Shown here: positions 6,971 through 13,529 of the stretch, piece by piece | Numbering within the stretch: the stretch's first letter is position 1 | Layout: every line of letters begins with the position of its first letter | Source: Prevotellaceae bacterium | GTDB lineage: Bacteria; Bacteroidota; Bacteroidia; Bacteroidales; UBA932 | Direction of reading: 5' to 3' | DNA: 16,637 nt | Assembly: GCA_031278495.1 (NCBI GenBank) | Contig: JAITKG010000175.1 | Coordinates: forward strand, 1 to 16,637 | The notes under the pieces: generated by a model | Told to the model about the DNA's origin: nothing | Seen by the model: the letters and a program-made list of their open reading frames with translations, nothing else | Database searches by the model: none | Translations under genes and position numbers: made by a program

Positions 6971-7816
6971 TCATTCACTTAACCGTATGTTGTCAATCAA
7001 GCGCACGGGACGCGCATACACCGCTGCAAACAAGCGTGCATGTGTGGCGTCGCTCCATTGTTTTATGGGTTGCAGGTTTTTTTCACCGGCAATTTCTATG
7101 TATTCTACTTCCAGCTCGCTGTTGGCGTTAATGGTAGCGGCAACCCATTTTTTCAATTCTTCTACCGGAAGCGCAGGAGCTTTTTCTTTTGCCTGCATCA
7201 GCGTAGCCGCAATGAGCGGCGCCTGTTTCCGCTGTGTTTCCGATAATAATCTATTGCGTGAACTCATCGCCAATCCATCGCTTTCGCGTACTATTGGGCA
7301 GCCGACAATGACGGGCTGTTCATCCAATTGCGTTACCAATGCGCGGATAATTGCCAATTGCTGGAAATCTTTTTCGCCAAAGAAAGCATAACCGGGCTGT
7401 ACAATACTAAACAGGCGGCTCACCACCTGCGCCACGCCATTGAAATGACCGGGACGGTACTTCCCTTCCATGACCCTTTCCAATGTCCCGAAATCAAACG
7501 AGCGCGTATCGGGTTCGGGATAAATTTCTTTTTCGCAGGGCGCAAATAATATATCCACGCCGTTTGCTTGCAGCAATGTACTGTCGTCTTTCAACGTTCG
7601 CGGATAATTCCGCAAATCTTCGGGATTATTAAACTGCGTGGGATTGACAAATATGCTGGTTACCGTAAGCGCACATTGCGCTTTGCAAGCCTGTACCAGC
7701 GAAAGGTGCCCGGCATGTAAGGCGCCCATTGTCGGTACCAGCCCGATAGTTTTTTTCTGTCTGTGCGCCAACTGTAGCAGTTGCCGGAGTTCCGAAACCG
7801 TATGAACTATAAACAT
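6971..7816 (-). CDS. panC: Pantothenate synthetase
   Basis: 281 residues. PanC joins pantoate and beta-alanine with ATP through a pantoyl-adenylate to give pantothenate, the precursor of coenzyme A and of the 4'-phosphopantetheine arm of acyl carrier proteins. The nucleotidyltransferase HIGH-type motif is PTMGALHAGHLSLVQ (28-42). Further family blocks are VTSIFVNPTQFNNPEDLRNYPRT, GEKDFQQLAIIR and the KMSKS-like segment IVRESDGLAMSSRNRLL. The start ATG at 7816 is supported by the promoter 24 bases upstream. It is the first gene of the panC-panD-membrane protein operon. The proximity to an ACP-dependent cluster is probably coincidental. Confidence 0.97.
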   Translation of the reverse strand: MFIVHTVSELRQLLQLAHRQKKTIGLVPTMGALHAGHLSLVQACKAQCALTVTSIFVNPTQFNNPEDLRNYPRTLKDDSTLLQANGVDILFAPCEKEIYPEPDTRSFDFGTLERVMEGKYRPGHFNGVAQVVSRLFSIVQPGYAFFGEKDFQQLAIIRALVTQLDEQPVIVGCPIVRESDGLAMSSRNRLLSETQRKQAPLIAATLMQAKEKAPALPVEELKKWVAATINANSELEVEYIEIAGEKNLQPIKQWSDATHARLFAAVYARPVRLIDNIRLSE

Positions 7817-7839
7817 AAAAAATGTTTAAAACAGGGTTG

Positions 7840-7869
7840 CAAAGATAGGAAAAAATTCAAGAATTCAAA
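7840..7869 (-). promoter_or_regulatory. Promoter of the panC-panD operon
   Basis: Read on the - strand, TTTG (7869-7866) and TATCTTTG (7847-7840) are separated by 18 bases, an excellent Bacteroidetes promoter. The panC ATG begins 24 bases beyond the -7 box, giving a leader of roughly 20 bases. Confidence 0.78.
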
Positions 7870-8363
7870 TTATGAACGCGTGCTACCGGAATACGACCAC
7901 CAAAATAAAGTACAGCCATAGCGCACCATATTTCATTTGCCGTTGCCGCTATTAAAAACAGCCGTATTTGTAACCATCTTAATTTTAGTCGCATTCACTT
8001 CCACCGTGTCATCGTGCATCCCCGCGCTGCGTTCCGCTTCGCTGCACTTGCACGGGGTTATCAACATCCCGCCCCTGACGGGGCGATGAAAGAAGCCCCC
8101 TAACCCCCAAAGGGGGAATGAGGATTTACGGATTGAGGCTGCCGCGCCAGCCACATTTCCACATCTTCACATCTTCACATTGGCTGCCGCGCCAGCCTAA
8201 TTCTTAGTTCTTAACTCTTAGTTATTAACTCCTCTGCCGCGTCAGCCAATTAGACACATTAAACAATTATTCACATTAGCACATTAAATATTTGCCGCCT
8301 GTTTGCACTTGGCGTTTAAAATCTGCGCTTATAATTATTGATGCTGGAAATGCAAGAATTTTG
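7870..8363. repeat. Gene-free region of mixed short repeats and hairpins
   Basis: No credible gene is seen. The one - strand frame of 73 codons (7933-8154) is compositionally odd, lacks any known motif and runs through hairpins. The stretch contains a GC-rich block (about 8010-8085) with CCCCG/CGGGG ends, the hairpin CGCCCC-TGAC-GGGGCG (8070-8085), the hairpin CCCCC-AAA-GGGGG (8104-8116), and then three units each made of a GC-rich header and an AT-rich tail. It resembles degenerate interspersed intergenic repeats known from Bacteroidetes genomes, but copies elsewhere in the genome cannot be checked here. Confidence 0.6.
8137..8287. repeat. Three GC-header / AT-tail repeat units
   Basis: The header GGCTGCCGCGCCAGCC occurs at 8137-8152 and identically at 8182-8197; a third copy with one change (CTGCCGCGTCAGCC) lies at 8234-8247. 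Each header has GGCTG/CAGCC inverted ends. Each is followed by a different AT-rich tail of reiterated words: acatcttc (8152-8180), cttagtt/cttaact (8198-8230), and acattaa/acattagc (8252-8287). The third unit matches the reverse complement of the recQ-comF stem-loop over about 38 bases with four mismatches and one gap. Confidence 0.7.
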
Positions 8364-8371
8364 TATCTTTG
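8364..8371 (+). promoter_or_regulatory. Promoter (-7 box) of the ketosynthase/BtrH/ABC cluster
   Basis: TATCTTTG matches TAnnTTTG exactly and ends only 4 bases before the ATG at 8376. The closest upstream TTG (8338-8340) is 23 bases away, a little long. The expected transcription start falls at or next to the start codon, so the mRNA may be leaderless. Confidence 0.66.
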
Positions 8372-8375
8372 CACG

Positions 8376-9512
8376 ATGAAGGAAATCTACATTACGGCGT
8401 TTTCTACTTTTTTCCCCAACCAGCCGGTCGGTAATAACGACATGGAAAAATACTTGGGGATAATTGATGATATTCCCTCGCGCGCTAAACGCCTTGTGTT
8501 GAAAAATAATGGAATTAAAACACGTTACTACGCCCTGGATGAAACCGGCAATGTAACGCATACGAGCGTTCAGATGGCGGCGCAAGCCGTTAAAAAGTTA
8601 TGTCATCACGGATTTTCTATCGAAGATATGGAGTTACTGGCGGCGGGCACGGCTTCGCCGGAACAGCTGGTCCCTTCGCACGGGGTGATGGTGCATGGCC
8701 TGTTGGGCGGGAAAAATGCCGAAGTGGTTTCTTTTGCCGGTTCGTGCTGTGTCGGGATACAGGCGTTAAAATATGCTTACCTCTCGCTTTTATCGGGCGG
8801 GAAAAACAATGCGGTATGCGTAGCGTCCGAACGTCCTTCGGCGTGGATGCTTGCCAAAAACTTCACCGTCGAAATGGAACGGTTAAAGGAACTGGACAAA
8901 AAACCGGTGCTGGCATTTGAAAAAGAGTTTTTGCGGTGGATGCTGTCCGACGGCGCGGCGGCGTTGCTCCTGCAGAAAGCGCCCGCCCGCTCCGGCTTTT
9001 CCTTGAAGATTGACTGGATAGACCTTTGCTCGTATGCCCACGAGGTAGAAACGTGCATGTATGCCGGCGGGGAAAAGAATACGCAGGGCGAGTTGCTGGG
9101 CTGGACGCTGTTCCCGGAAGGCGAATGGCTTTCCCGGTCGCTGTTTGCTTTGAAACAGGATACGCGCCTGCTCGACGAATACGTTGTGAAGCTGGGCGGC
9201 CGGTTTTTAATGGAAACCGTACAAAAAAGAAACCTCCGCCCGGAAGACGTGGACTGGTTTTTACCGCACTTGTCGTCCATGTTTTTCAAGGATAAAATTT
9301 TTGATGAATTATCATCGCTGGGATTTGCCATTCCGGAAGAAAAATGGTTTTTGAATTTGCAGAAAGTAGGCAATGTAGCGTCGGCGTCCAATTTCATCCT
9401 GCTTGAAGAGCTGGTGCATTCGGGCATGTTGCGGCAGGGGCAAAAAATACTTTTAATGATACCGGAAAGCGCCCGCTTTTCGTATGGATATTCGCTATTA
9501 ACTGTTTGTTGA
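8376..9512 (+). CDS. 3-oxoacyl-ACP synthase III-like ketosynthase (FabH superfamily)
   Basis: 378 residues, longer than housekeeping FabH (about 320). The start is ATG 8376 because MKEIYITAFSTFFPN is the first thiolase-fold strand; a longer reading from 8292 runs through the promoter. The Cys-His-Asn catalytic set of KAS III is present: C125 in FAGSCCVGIQALKYAY (C124 is adjacent), H298 in WFLPHLSSMFF, and N333 in KVGNVASASNF. SDGAAALLLQ (191-200) is the usual glycine-rich turn. KAS III enzymes start chains by condensing an acyl-CoA, or a second acyl group, with an ACP-bound acid. The insertion around residues 165-190 and 220-250 suggests a specialised substrate rather than acetyl-CoA, as in secondary-metabolite forms such as DarB. 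It leads a cluster with an ACP and two further ketosynthases, so it probably primes or closes that pathway. Confidence 0.86.
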   Translation: MKEIYITAFSTFFPNQPVGNNDMEKYLGIIDDIPSRAKRLVLKNNGIKTRYYALDETGNVTHTSVQMAAQAVKKLCHHGFSIEDMELLAAGTASPEQLVPSHGVMVHGLLGGKNAEVVSFAGSCCVGIQALKYAYLSLLSGGKNNAVCVASERPSAWMLAKNFTVEMERLKELDKKPVLAFEKEFLRWMLSDGAAALLLQKAPARSGFSLKIDWIDLCSYAHEVETCMYAGGEKNTQGELLGWTLFPEGEWLSRSLFALKQDTRLLDEYVVKLGGRFLMETVQKRNLRPEDVDWFLPHLSSMFFKDKIFDELSSLGFAIPEEKWFLNLQKVGNVASASNFILLEELVHSGMLRQGQKILLMIPESARFSYGYSLLTVC

Positions 9513-9516
9513 GACC

Positions 9517-9912
9517 ATGAAAATAGAAGACGCGTTGCAGGAAGAACAATCCATCGAAAATACACAGCCCCGTAATGTTTATTATGCGTTGGATGAACAG
9601 GGGAATTACCGGCAGGTGCTTGCTGCGGGCTGCCGGGCGAAACATGACGCCCTGTCATTAACGTGGGAATGTATTTCAAAAGAAGCGGAAACAATCCGGC
9701 AGGAAGTACTTGCCGGCAAAAAAAGTCCGCTGGCTTACCATATAAGAATGTGCCTGCTGGACATTCCCCTGCTGGCGGCATACACGGGGCTGCCCAAAAA
9801 AACAATCAAAAAGCATCTTGACGCAAAAGCGTTTTTACAGTTAGACGCATCCATACTGAAGAAATATGCCGATGCGATGCATATTACGGAAGAAGAGTTA
9901 AAAAGTGTATGA
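9517..9912 (+). CDS. Small protein with a possible C-terminal helix-turn-helix, function unknown
   Basis: 131 residues and no family I can name with certainty. The N-terminal part has VYYALDEQGNYRQVLAAGCRAKHDALSLTWECI, suggesting a small strand-rich region followed by helices. The C-terminal part (about 74-126), with LLAAYTGLPKKTIKKHLDAKAFLQLDASILKKYADAMHITEEEL, reads like a Cro/XRE-type helix-turn-helix: a turn at YTGLPKKTIKKHL and the usual 'L-x-KYA-x-A-x-x-I-x-EEEL' ending. It begins 4 bases after the ketosynthase stop and its stop overlaps the BtrH-like ATG (ATGA), so it is translated as part of the cluster. It could be a regulator of the cluster or a partner of one of its enzymes. I recall similar small proteins in other Bacteroidetes but cannot verify this. 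Confidence 0.72.
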   Translation: MKIEDALQEEQSIENTQPRNVYYALDEQGNYRQVLAAGCRAKHDALSLTWECISKEAETIRQEVLAGKKSPLAYHIRMCLLDIPLLAAYTGLPKKTIKKHLDAKAFLQLDASILKKYADAMHITEEELKSV

Positions 9913-10922
9913 CAGCATTTGAGCACAGACCGGCGGCGCATTGCGAAAGCGGCGTTACGTCAAATTTATTGAACTTTTACGGCATCAAAGTAAGCGAACC
10001 GATGGTTTTGGGGCTTGGATCAGGTTTATTTTTTTCCCACATGCCTTTTATTACTTTGCACGGTATGGCGGTGACGTCTTTCCGTCCCCTGCCGGGGCGG
10101 ATATTCTCGAGGGTAACCCGCCTGCTGGGGATAAAAGTAAAAACCCGCCGGTTCCTGAATAAGGACAAATCCATGCAGGCGTTAGACCGCCTGATTGCAC
10201 AGGGTATACCGGCAGGCGTGCTGGTGGGCGTTTTCCATCTGCCCTATTTCCCGAAAGAATACCGTTTCCATTTCAACGCCCACAATATTGCCGTGATTGG
10301 AAAGGAAAACGGCGGCTATGTGGTGAGCGACCCGGTGATACTGCAAAAGGAAACTATCAGCTACGAAGCGCTGAAACGCTGCCGGTATGCCAAAGGCACG
10401 TACCCTCCCTGCGGCAGGATGTACTGGATTGACCGCATGAAAACGCAAAACCCGGATTTGCGGCGGGCGGCTGTTAAAGCCATAAAATTAAACTGCCGCC
10501 GGATGCTCGATATCCCCCTGCCCTTTTTCGGTGTGCGCGGCATCCGGACGCTCGCAAAAAGAATGCGCTGCTGGGAAAAACGGTTTGGAAGCAGCCGGGC
10601 AGCCCTGAATCTGGCGCAGGTTATACGCATGCTGGAAGAAATAGGCACCGGCGGCGCCGGGTTCCGGTTCATGTATGCCGCCTTTTTGCAGGAAGCCGCC
10701 GCCGTCCTCCGGCAGCCCGAATGCAGGAAATATGCGGAACAGATGACCGAAGCCGGCGATATGTGGCGCGAATTTGCCGCCGCCGCAGGACGCAAATTCA
10801 AAAACCGCGGCGAAGATATTTGCACCTACGACGAACTGGCAGATAAACTGATGAAAATAGCCGGCATGGAAGAATCCATCTTCCGCCTGTTGCGCAAAAC
10901 CGTAAACAACTGTAAATATTAA
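9909..10922 (+). CDS. BtrH N-terminal domain protein (BtrH_N + DUF4872), putative ACP-dependent acyltransferase or cysteine peptidase
   Basis: 337 residues. The start of the domain matches the BtrH_N pattern: HCESGVTSNLLNFYGI, then SEPMVLGLGSGLFFSH. C12 is the probable nucleophile, H125 in HFNAHNIAVIGKENGGY and D141 in VVSDPV complete a papain-like C/H/D set. The C-terminal part (about 180-330) is mostly helical, with the layout of DUF4872. In butirosin biosynthesis BtrH moves an acyl group from the ACP BtrI to the amine of ribostamycin, so by family this protein may transfer an ACP-bound acyl chain to an unknown acceptor. An amidase or peptidase role is also possible. It overlaps the preceding gene by 4 bases and is 19 bases before the ATPase gene. 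With ACP, ketosynthases and exporter in the same cluster, an acyltransferase role is favoured but is inference. Confidence 0.85.
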   Translation: MTAFEHRPAAHCESGVTSNLLNFYGIKVSEPMVLGLGSGLFFSHMPFITLHGMAVTSFRPLPGRIFSRVTRLLGIKVKTRRFLNKDKSMQALDRLIAQGIPAGVLVGVFHLPYFPKEYRFHFNAHNIAVIGKENGGYVVSDPVILQKETISYEALKRCRYAKGTYPPCGRMYWIDRMKTQNPDLRRAAVKAIKLNCRRMLDIPLPFFGVRGIRTLAKRMRCWEKRFGSSRAALNLAQVIRMLEEIGTGGAGFRFMYAAFLQEAAAVLRQPECRKYAEQMTEAGDMWREFAAAAGRKFKNRGEDICTYDELADKLMKIAGMEESIFRLLRKTVNNCKY

Positions 10923-10941
10923 AGGGTAAAACGCGAATACC

Positions 10942-11688
10942 ATGAACGCAGCGATAGCCATTAACAGCCTGAAGAAAACGTACAGGGGAAACGCCTCTCC
11001 GGCGATAGACCGCCTGTCGTTATCGATAGCGCAAGGCACGATATTCGGGCTGCTCGGACCTAACGGCGCGGGAAAAACTACGCTCATAAACATCCTGTGC
11101 GGACTGCGTTCCTTTGACGAAGGCGAGGTAAACATTCATGGATATTCCCTTCCCCGGCAATGGAAGGAAATAAAAACGCTCATTGGTTTTGTGCCGCAGG
11201 AAATAGCGCTTTATCCCATGCTTACGGCATACGAAAACCTGAAAACTTTCGGCGGGATTTTCGGGCTGCGCGGCGCGGCTTTGGACAATAATATAAACGA
11301 ACTGCTTTTCCAGTTCGGGCTGGAACAAAGCAAACGCCGGTATCTGAAAAATTTTTCGGGCGGAATGAAACGGCGGGTAAACCTCATTGCCGGAATCCTG
11401 CACCGCCCGAAAATATTGTTCCTCGACGAGCCTACGGCGGGCGTTGACGTGCAGTCAAAAAATGTCATCCTCGAAAGCCTGCGCGAAATAAACAGGCAGG
11501 GGACGACCATCATCTATACCTCGCACTGCATGGAAGAAGCCGAAACACTGTGTTCCCGCGTGGCATTCATCGACGGGGGAAAAGTGATCTGCGAAGGAAA
11601 CCCTTTGGAAATGATAAGGCAACAGCCGGGTTGCGCTTCGTTGGAAATGCTCTACCTGCAACTTACCGGAAAAAACCTCCGCGATTAA
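10942..11688 (+). CDS. ABC transporter ATP-binding protein (ABC-2 exporter type)
   Basis: 248 residues with all nucleotide-binding motifs: Walker A GPNGAGKTT (39-47), Q-loop VPQE with Q86, signature FSGGMKRRV (138-146), Walker B ILFLDEPTAGVD (158-169), D-loop and H-loop H195 in IYTSHCMEE. The pattern is that of the DrrA/CcmA-like ATPases that drive ABC-2 exporters of drugs, lipids or polyketides. It powers the permease encoded downstream. Unusually, 272 bases of fossil and repeat sequence separate the two genes, whereas such pairs normally overlap or abut. The protein looks full length and active. Confidence 0.95.
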   Translation: MNAAIAINSLKKTYRGNASPAIDRLSLSIAQGTIFGLLGPNGAGKTTLINILCGLRSFDEGEVNIHGYSLPRQWKEIKTLIGFVPQEIALYPMLTAYENLKTFGGIFGLRGAALDNNINELLFQFGLEQSKRRYLKNFSGGMKRRVNLIAGILHRPKILFLDEPTAGVDVQSKNVILESLREINRQGTTIIYTSHCMEEAETLCSRVAFIDGGKVICEGNPLEMIRQQPGCASLEMLYLQLTGKNLRD

Positions 11689-11706
11689 ATGTACCTGCCA
11701 ATAAAC

Positions 11707-11748
11707 GACCGGGAAATATTTTCGGATGACTGGGAAATATTTTCGGAT
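11707..11748. repeat. 21-base tandem repeat, two copies
   Basis: Two head-to-tail units of 21 bases (11707-11727 and 11728-11748) differ at one base (gaccggg... versus gactggg..., both ending attttcggat). The unit is a multiple of three and lies in a small open frame just after the ATPase gene (11689-11811, 40 codons, beginning in a TAAATG junction). That frame has no recognisable domain and ends inside the permease fossil, so it is probably not a gene. Confidence 0.75.
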
Positions 11749-11777
11749 GGCTCAGTGAGGTCTTTGGACGACTCAAA

Positions 11778-11861
11778 ACGGGGCGGGAACTGGCGCGGCG
11801 ATTTGGTTTAATAAAAGAAAAAGGATAGCTTTGTAAAATTAAATTTTTAGAAAATAACATG
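11778..11861 (+). pseudogene. Fossil of the permease 3' end plus ACP promoter and start
   Basis: Bases 11792-11847 match 13188-13243 without gaps at 53 of 56 positions. The match covers the last permease codons (here GAAIWFNKRKRIAL-stop, versus GAAIWYNKRKRIDL-stop) and the following promoter. Just upstream, 11778-11793 matches 13118-13133 at 15 of 16 positions. The two matching pieces are 56 bases further apart in the intact gene, so the fossil carries a 56-base deletion, apparently at a GG microhomology. Downstream, ATGGATAAAACAACAG (11859 on) resembles the ACP start. It is the scar of a duplicated permease-ACP junction. Confidence 0.82.
11802..11833 (+). promoter_or_regulatory. Candidate promoter of the ABC permease gene, copy of the ACP promoter
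   Basis: TTTG (11802-11805), 20 bases, then TAGCTTTG (11826-11833) fits the Bacteroidetes consensus. It lies inside the duplicated segment and is conserved at every consensus base although surrounding fossil sequence has decayed. It could start a transcript for the permease (ATG 11961) and everything downstream. Confidence 0.62.
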
Positions 11862-11960
11862 GATAAAACAACAGGACGACCGGGCAGCAGTCCGGGAAAC
11901 GCGCCGGGAAGCAGGACAGCCGGCGAATGCTGTTTACCGGGGAAAAAAGGACGTGGTTAA

Positions 11961-13232
11961 ATGAACAAATTCCAGTTTTTAGTTTATAAGGATTTCCTCC
12001 TGCTGGTGCGCGACCGCGCAGGGCTTGCCATGATGTTCCTCCTGCCCGTGTTGCTGGTAATAATCATGACCTGTTTGCAGGACAGCACGTTTCATGCGGT
12101 ACACGAAAACCACATTCCTTTGCTGCTGCTCAACCGCGACGCCGATTCGTTGGGCGTGGCAATGGAAAAACAAATAGCGCACGCCGGCATCTTCGACGTG
12201 TATAAATCCATAAACGGCAAACCGGTGACGCAAGAACAGCTGGTTACGGCAGTCGCCAAAGGCGATTACATGATTGGAATTATTGTGCCGGAAAACGCCA
12301 CCATGAATATCCGGAAAAATGTAAAACGGTATGTCGCGGGCGCATTTAACGGCAAGGCTTTGCCGTCGGTTGCCGATTCGGTGCAGGTGGCTATTTACCT
12401 TGACCCGGCGATTAAAAACTCATTCCGCACAACCTTGATGAGCAGCTTGCGGGAGTACGCCGTGCGCACGGAATCGGATTTTATATTCAACGAAATTATT
12501 GCGGAAGTAAACCGCCTGTCGCCCGTATCCATTACCGACGTGCAACTGGCGCGCAACCAGGTTACCTTTACCGAGCAATATGCGTCCCTGAAAGAACGGG
12601 ATAAAATACCCAATTCCACGCAGCACAACGTGCCGGCATGGAGTATGTTTGCCATTTTCTTTATCACCATTTCCCTGTCGGGAAATATTATCAAGGAACG
12701 GGACGACGGAAGCTACACGCGGCTACGCCTTATGCCCTGCCCGTATACTTTTTATTTATTCAGCAAAATCGCCGTATATTTCGGGGTTTGCATTTTACAG
12801 TTTACGGCGTTGATGCTTTTGGGCGTTTTTGTTTTCCCGTATCTGGGGCTGCCTTCTTTGGATTTCCGTATCGATTATCTTGCCCTGTCATTAACCTGCG
12901 TATCATCCGCACTGGCGGCTATCGGCTATGGTCTGCTGATAGGGAAAGTGGCGGTAACGCACCAACAGGCGGCTGTCTTTGCATCCATTTCGGTGGTAAT
13001 AATGGCGGCCATTGGCGGCGTATGGATTCCGGTATTCGTCATGCCGCACATCATGCAACTGGTTAGCCATATTTCGCCGCTGAACTGGGGACTGGAAAGC
13101 TTCTATGCCGTTTTTGTACGGGGCGGGCACTGGACGTCCGTTCTGCCGGAATGTGCCGCTTCATTCCTGTTTTTCGGCTTGTGCACCGGCGCAGCGATTT
13201 GGTATAATAAAAGAAAAAGGATAGATTTGTAA
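11961..13232 (+). CDS. ABC-2 type transporter permease
   Basis: 423 residues with the layout of the ABC2_membrane_3 family. There is one membrane segment near the N-terminus (about 21-39, AGLAMMFLLPVLLVIIMTC), then a soluble domain of about 190 residues that should lie outside the cytoplasm. A C-terminal bundle of about five membrane segments follows (FAIFFITISLSGNII, SKIAVYFGVCILQFTALMLLGVFV, the region LSLTCVSSALAAIGYGLLIG, VIMAAIGGVWIPVFV, and AASFLFFGLCTGAAIW). The motif SPLNWGLESFYAVFVRGG is typical of the family. The start overlaps a TAAATG junction with a small upstream frame. It pairs with the ATPase at 10942-11688 and probably exports the cluster product, a lipid- or polyketide-like compound. 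Its last codons are part of a duplicated segment and contain the ACP promoter. Confidence 0.92.
   Translation: MNKFQFLVYKDFLLLVRDRAGLAMMFLLPVLLVIIMTCLQDSTFHAVHENHIPLLLLNRDADSLGVAMEKQIAHAGIFDVYKSINGKPVTQEQLVTAVAKGDYMIGIIVPENATMNIRKNVKRYVAGAFNGKALPSVADSVQVAIYLDPAIKNSFRTTLMSSLREYAVRTESDFIFNEIIAEVNRLSPVSITDVQLARNQVTFTEQYASLKERDKIPNSTQHNVPAWSMFAIFFITISLSGNIIKERDDGSYTRLRLMPCPYTFYLFSKIAVYFGVCILQFTALMLLGVFVFPYLGLPSLDFRIDYLALSLTCVSSALAAIGYGLLIGKVAVTHQQAAVFASISVVIMAAIGGVWIPVFVMPHIMQLVSHISPLNWGLESFYAVFVRGGHWTSVLPECAASFLFFGLCTGAAIWYNKRKRIDL
13198..13229 (+). promoter_or_regulatory. Promoter of the ACP-ketosynthase genes, inside the permease 3' end
   Basis: TTTG (13198-13201), 20 bases, then TAGATTTG (13222-13229) matches the Bacteroidetes consensus. 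The -33 and most of the -7 element lie within the last permease codons. The ACP ATG is at 13250, giving a leader of about 17 bases. The arrangement would let the ACP and both ketosynthases be made separately from the transporter. Confidence 0.66.
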
Positions 13233-13249
13233 AATTAAATTTTAAAAAC

Positions 13250-13522
13250 ATGATGGAAAAAACAGCACTTGTCGAACAGTTAAAGGCGCAAATAATAGAA
13301 GCATTATTGCTCGAAGACCTTACCCCCGGCGACATTGACCCTGCCGCCCCGCTCTTCGTAGAAGGTCTGGGGCTGGACTCTATTGATGCATTAGAGTTGA
13401 TATTACTGTTGGAAAAACAGTATGGCATCCGGGTGGAAGACCCGAAAGAACGCCGGGACGCCCTGCAATCGGTGAATGCCATGGCGGATTATATCTTGAG
13501 CCACGAGAAAAGTGAAGGATAA
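13250..13522 (+). CDS. Acyl carrier protein
   Basis: 90 residues, acidic, with the phosphopantetheine attachment serine S44 in GLGLDSIDALELILLLE. The flanking pattern EDLTPGDIDPAAPLFVEGL is that of fatty-acid or polyketide ACPs, and the last helix is SVNAMADYIL. Two ATGs lie in tandem (13250 and 13253); either gives the same mature domain. The ACP carries the growing acyl chain for the neighbouring ketosynthases and could present it to the BtrH-like protein. It needs a phosphopantetheinyl transferase encoded elsewhere. It is a specialised, cluster-encoded ACP rather than the housekeeping AcpP, which would have the DSLD form and sit beside fabF. Confidence 0.94.
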   Translation: MMEKTALVEQLKAQIIEALLLEDLTPGDIDPAAPLFVEGLGLDSIDALELILLLEKQYGIRVEDPKERRDALQSVNAMADYILSHEKSEG

Positions 13523-13529
13523 CCAGTCC

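Noticed and set aside
7933..8154. A 73-codon - strand frame in the gap upstream of panC
   Set aside because: It runs through hairpins and the GC-rich repeat block, shows no known motif, and has repeat-like composition. It is more likely non-coding.
8777..9805. A 342-codon - strand frame opposite the KAS III-like gene
   Set aside because: It lies antisense to a gene with a complete catalytic set and reads as serine/proline-rich noise with no motif.
11707..11748. The tandem repeat as a decayed copy of the permease segment near 12678 (shared 'cgggaaatatt')
   Set aside because: Only about 11 bases match before the similarity fades, which could be chance in a window this size. It is not enough to extend the fossil upstream.
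11859..11960. A 33-codon frame ending at the permease ATG, considered as a small exported peptide (the cluster's product precursor)
   Set aside because: It begins at the fossil of the ACP start, is Gly/Pro/Ser rich with no leader-peptide or processing motif, and there is no evidence of translation. It is kept only as an observation.
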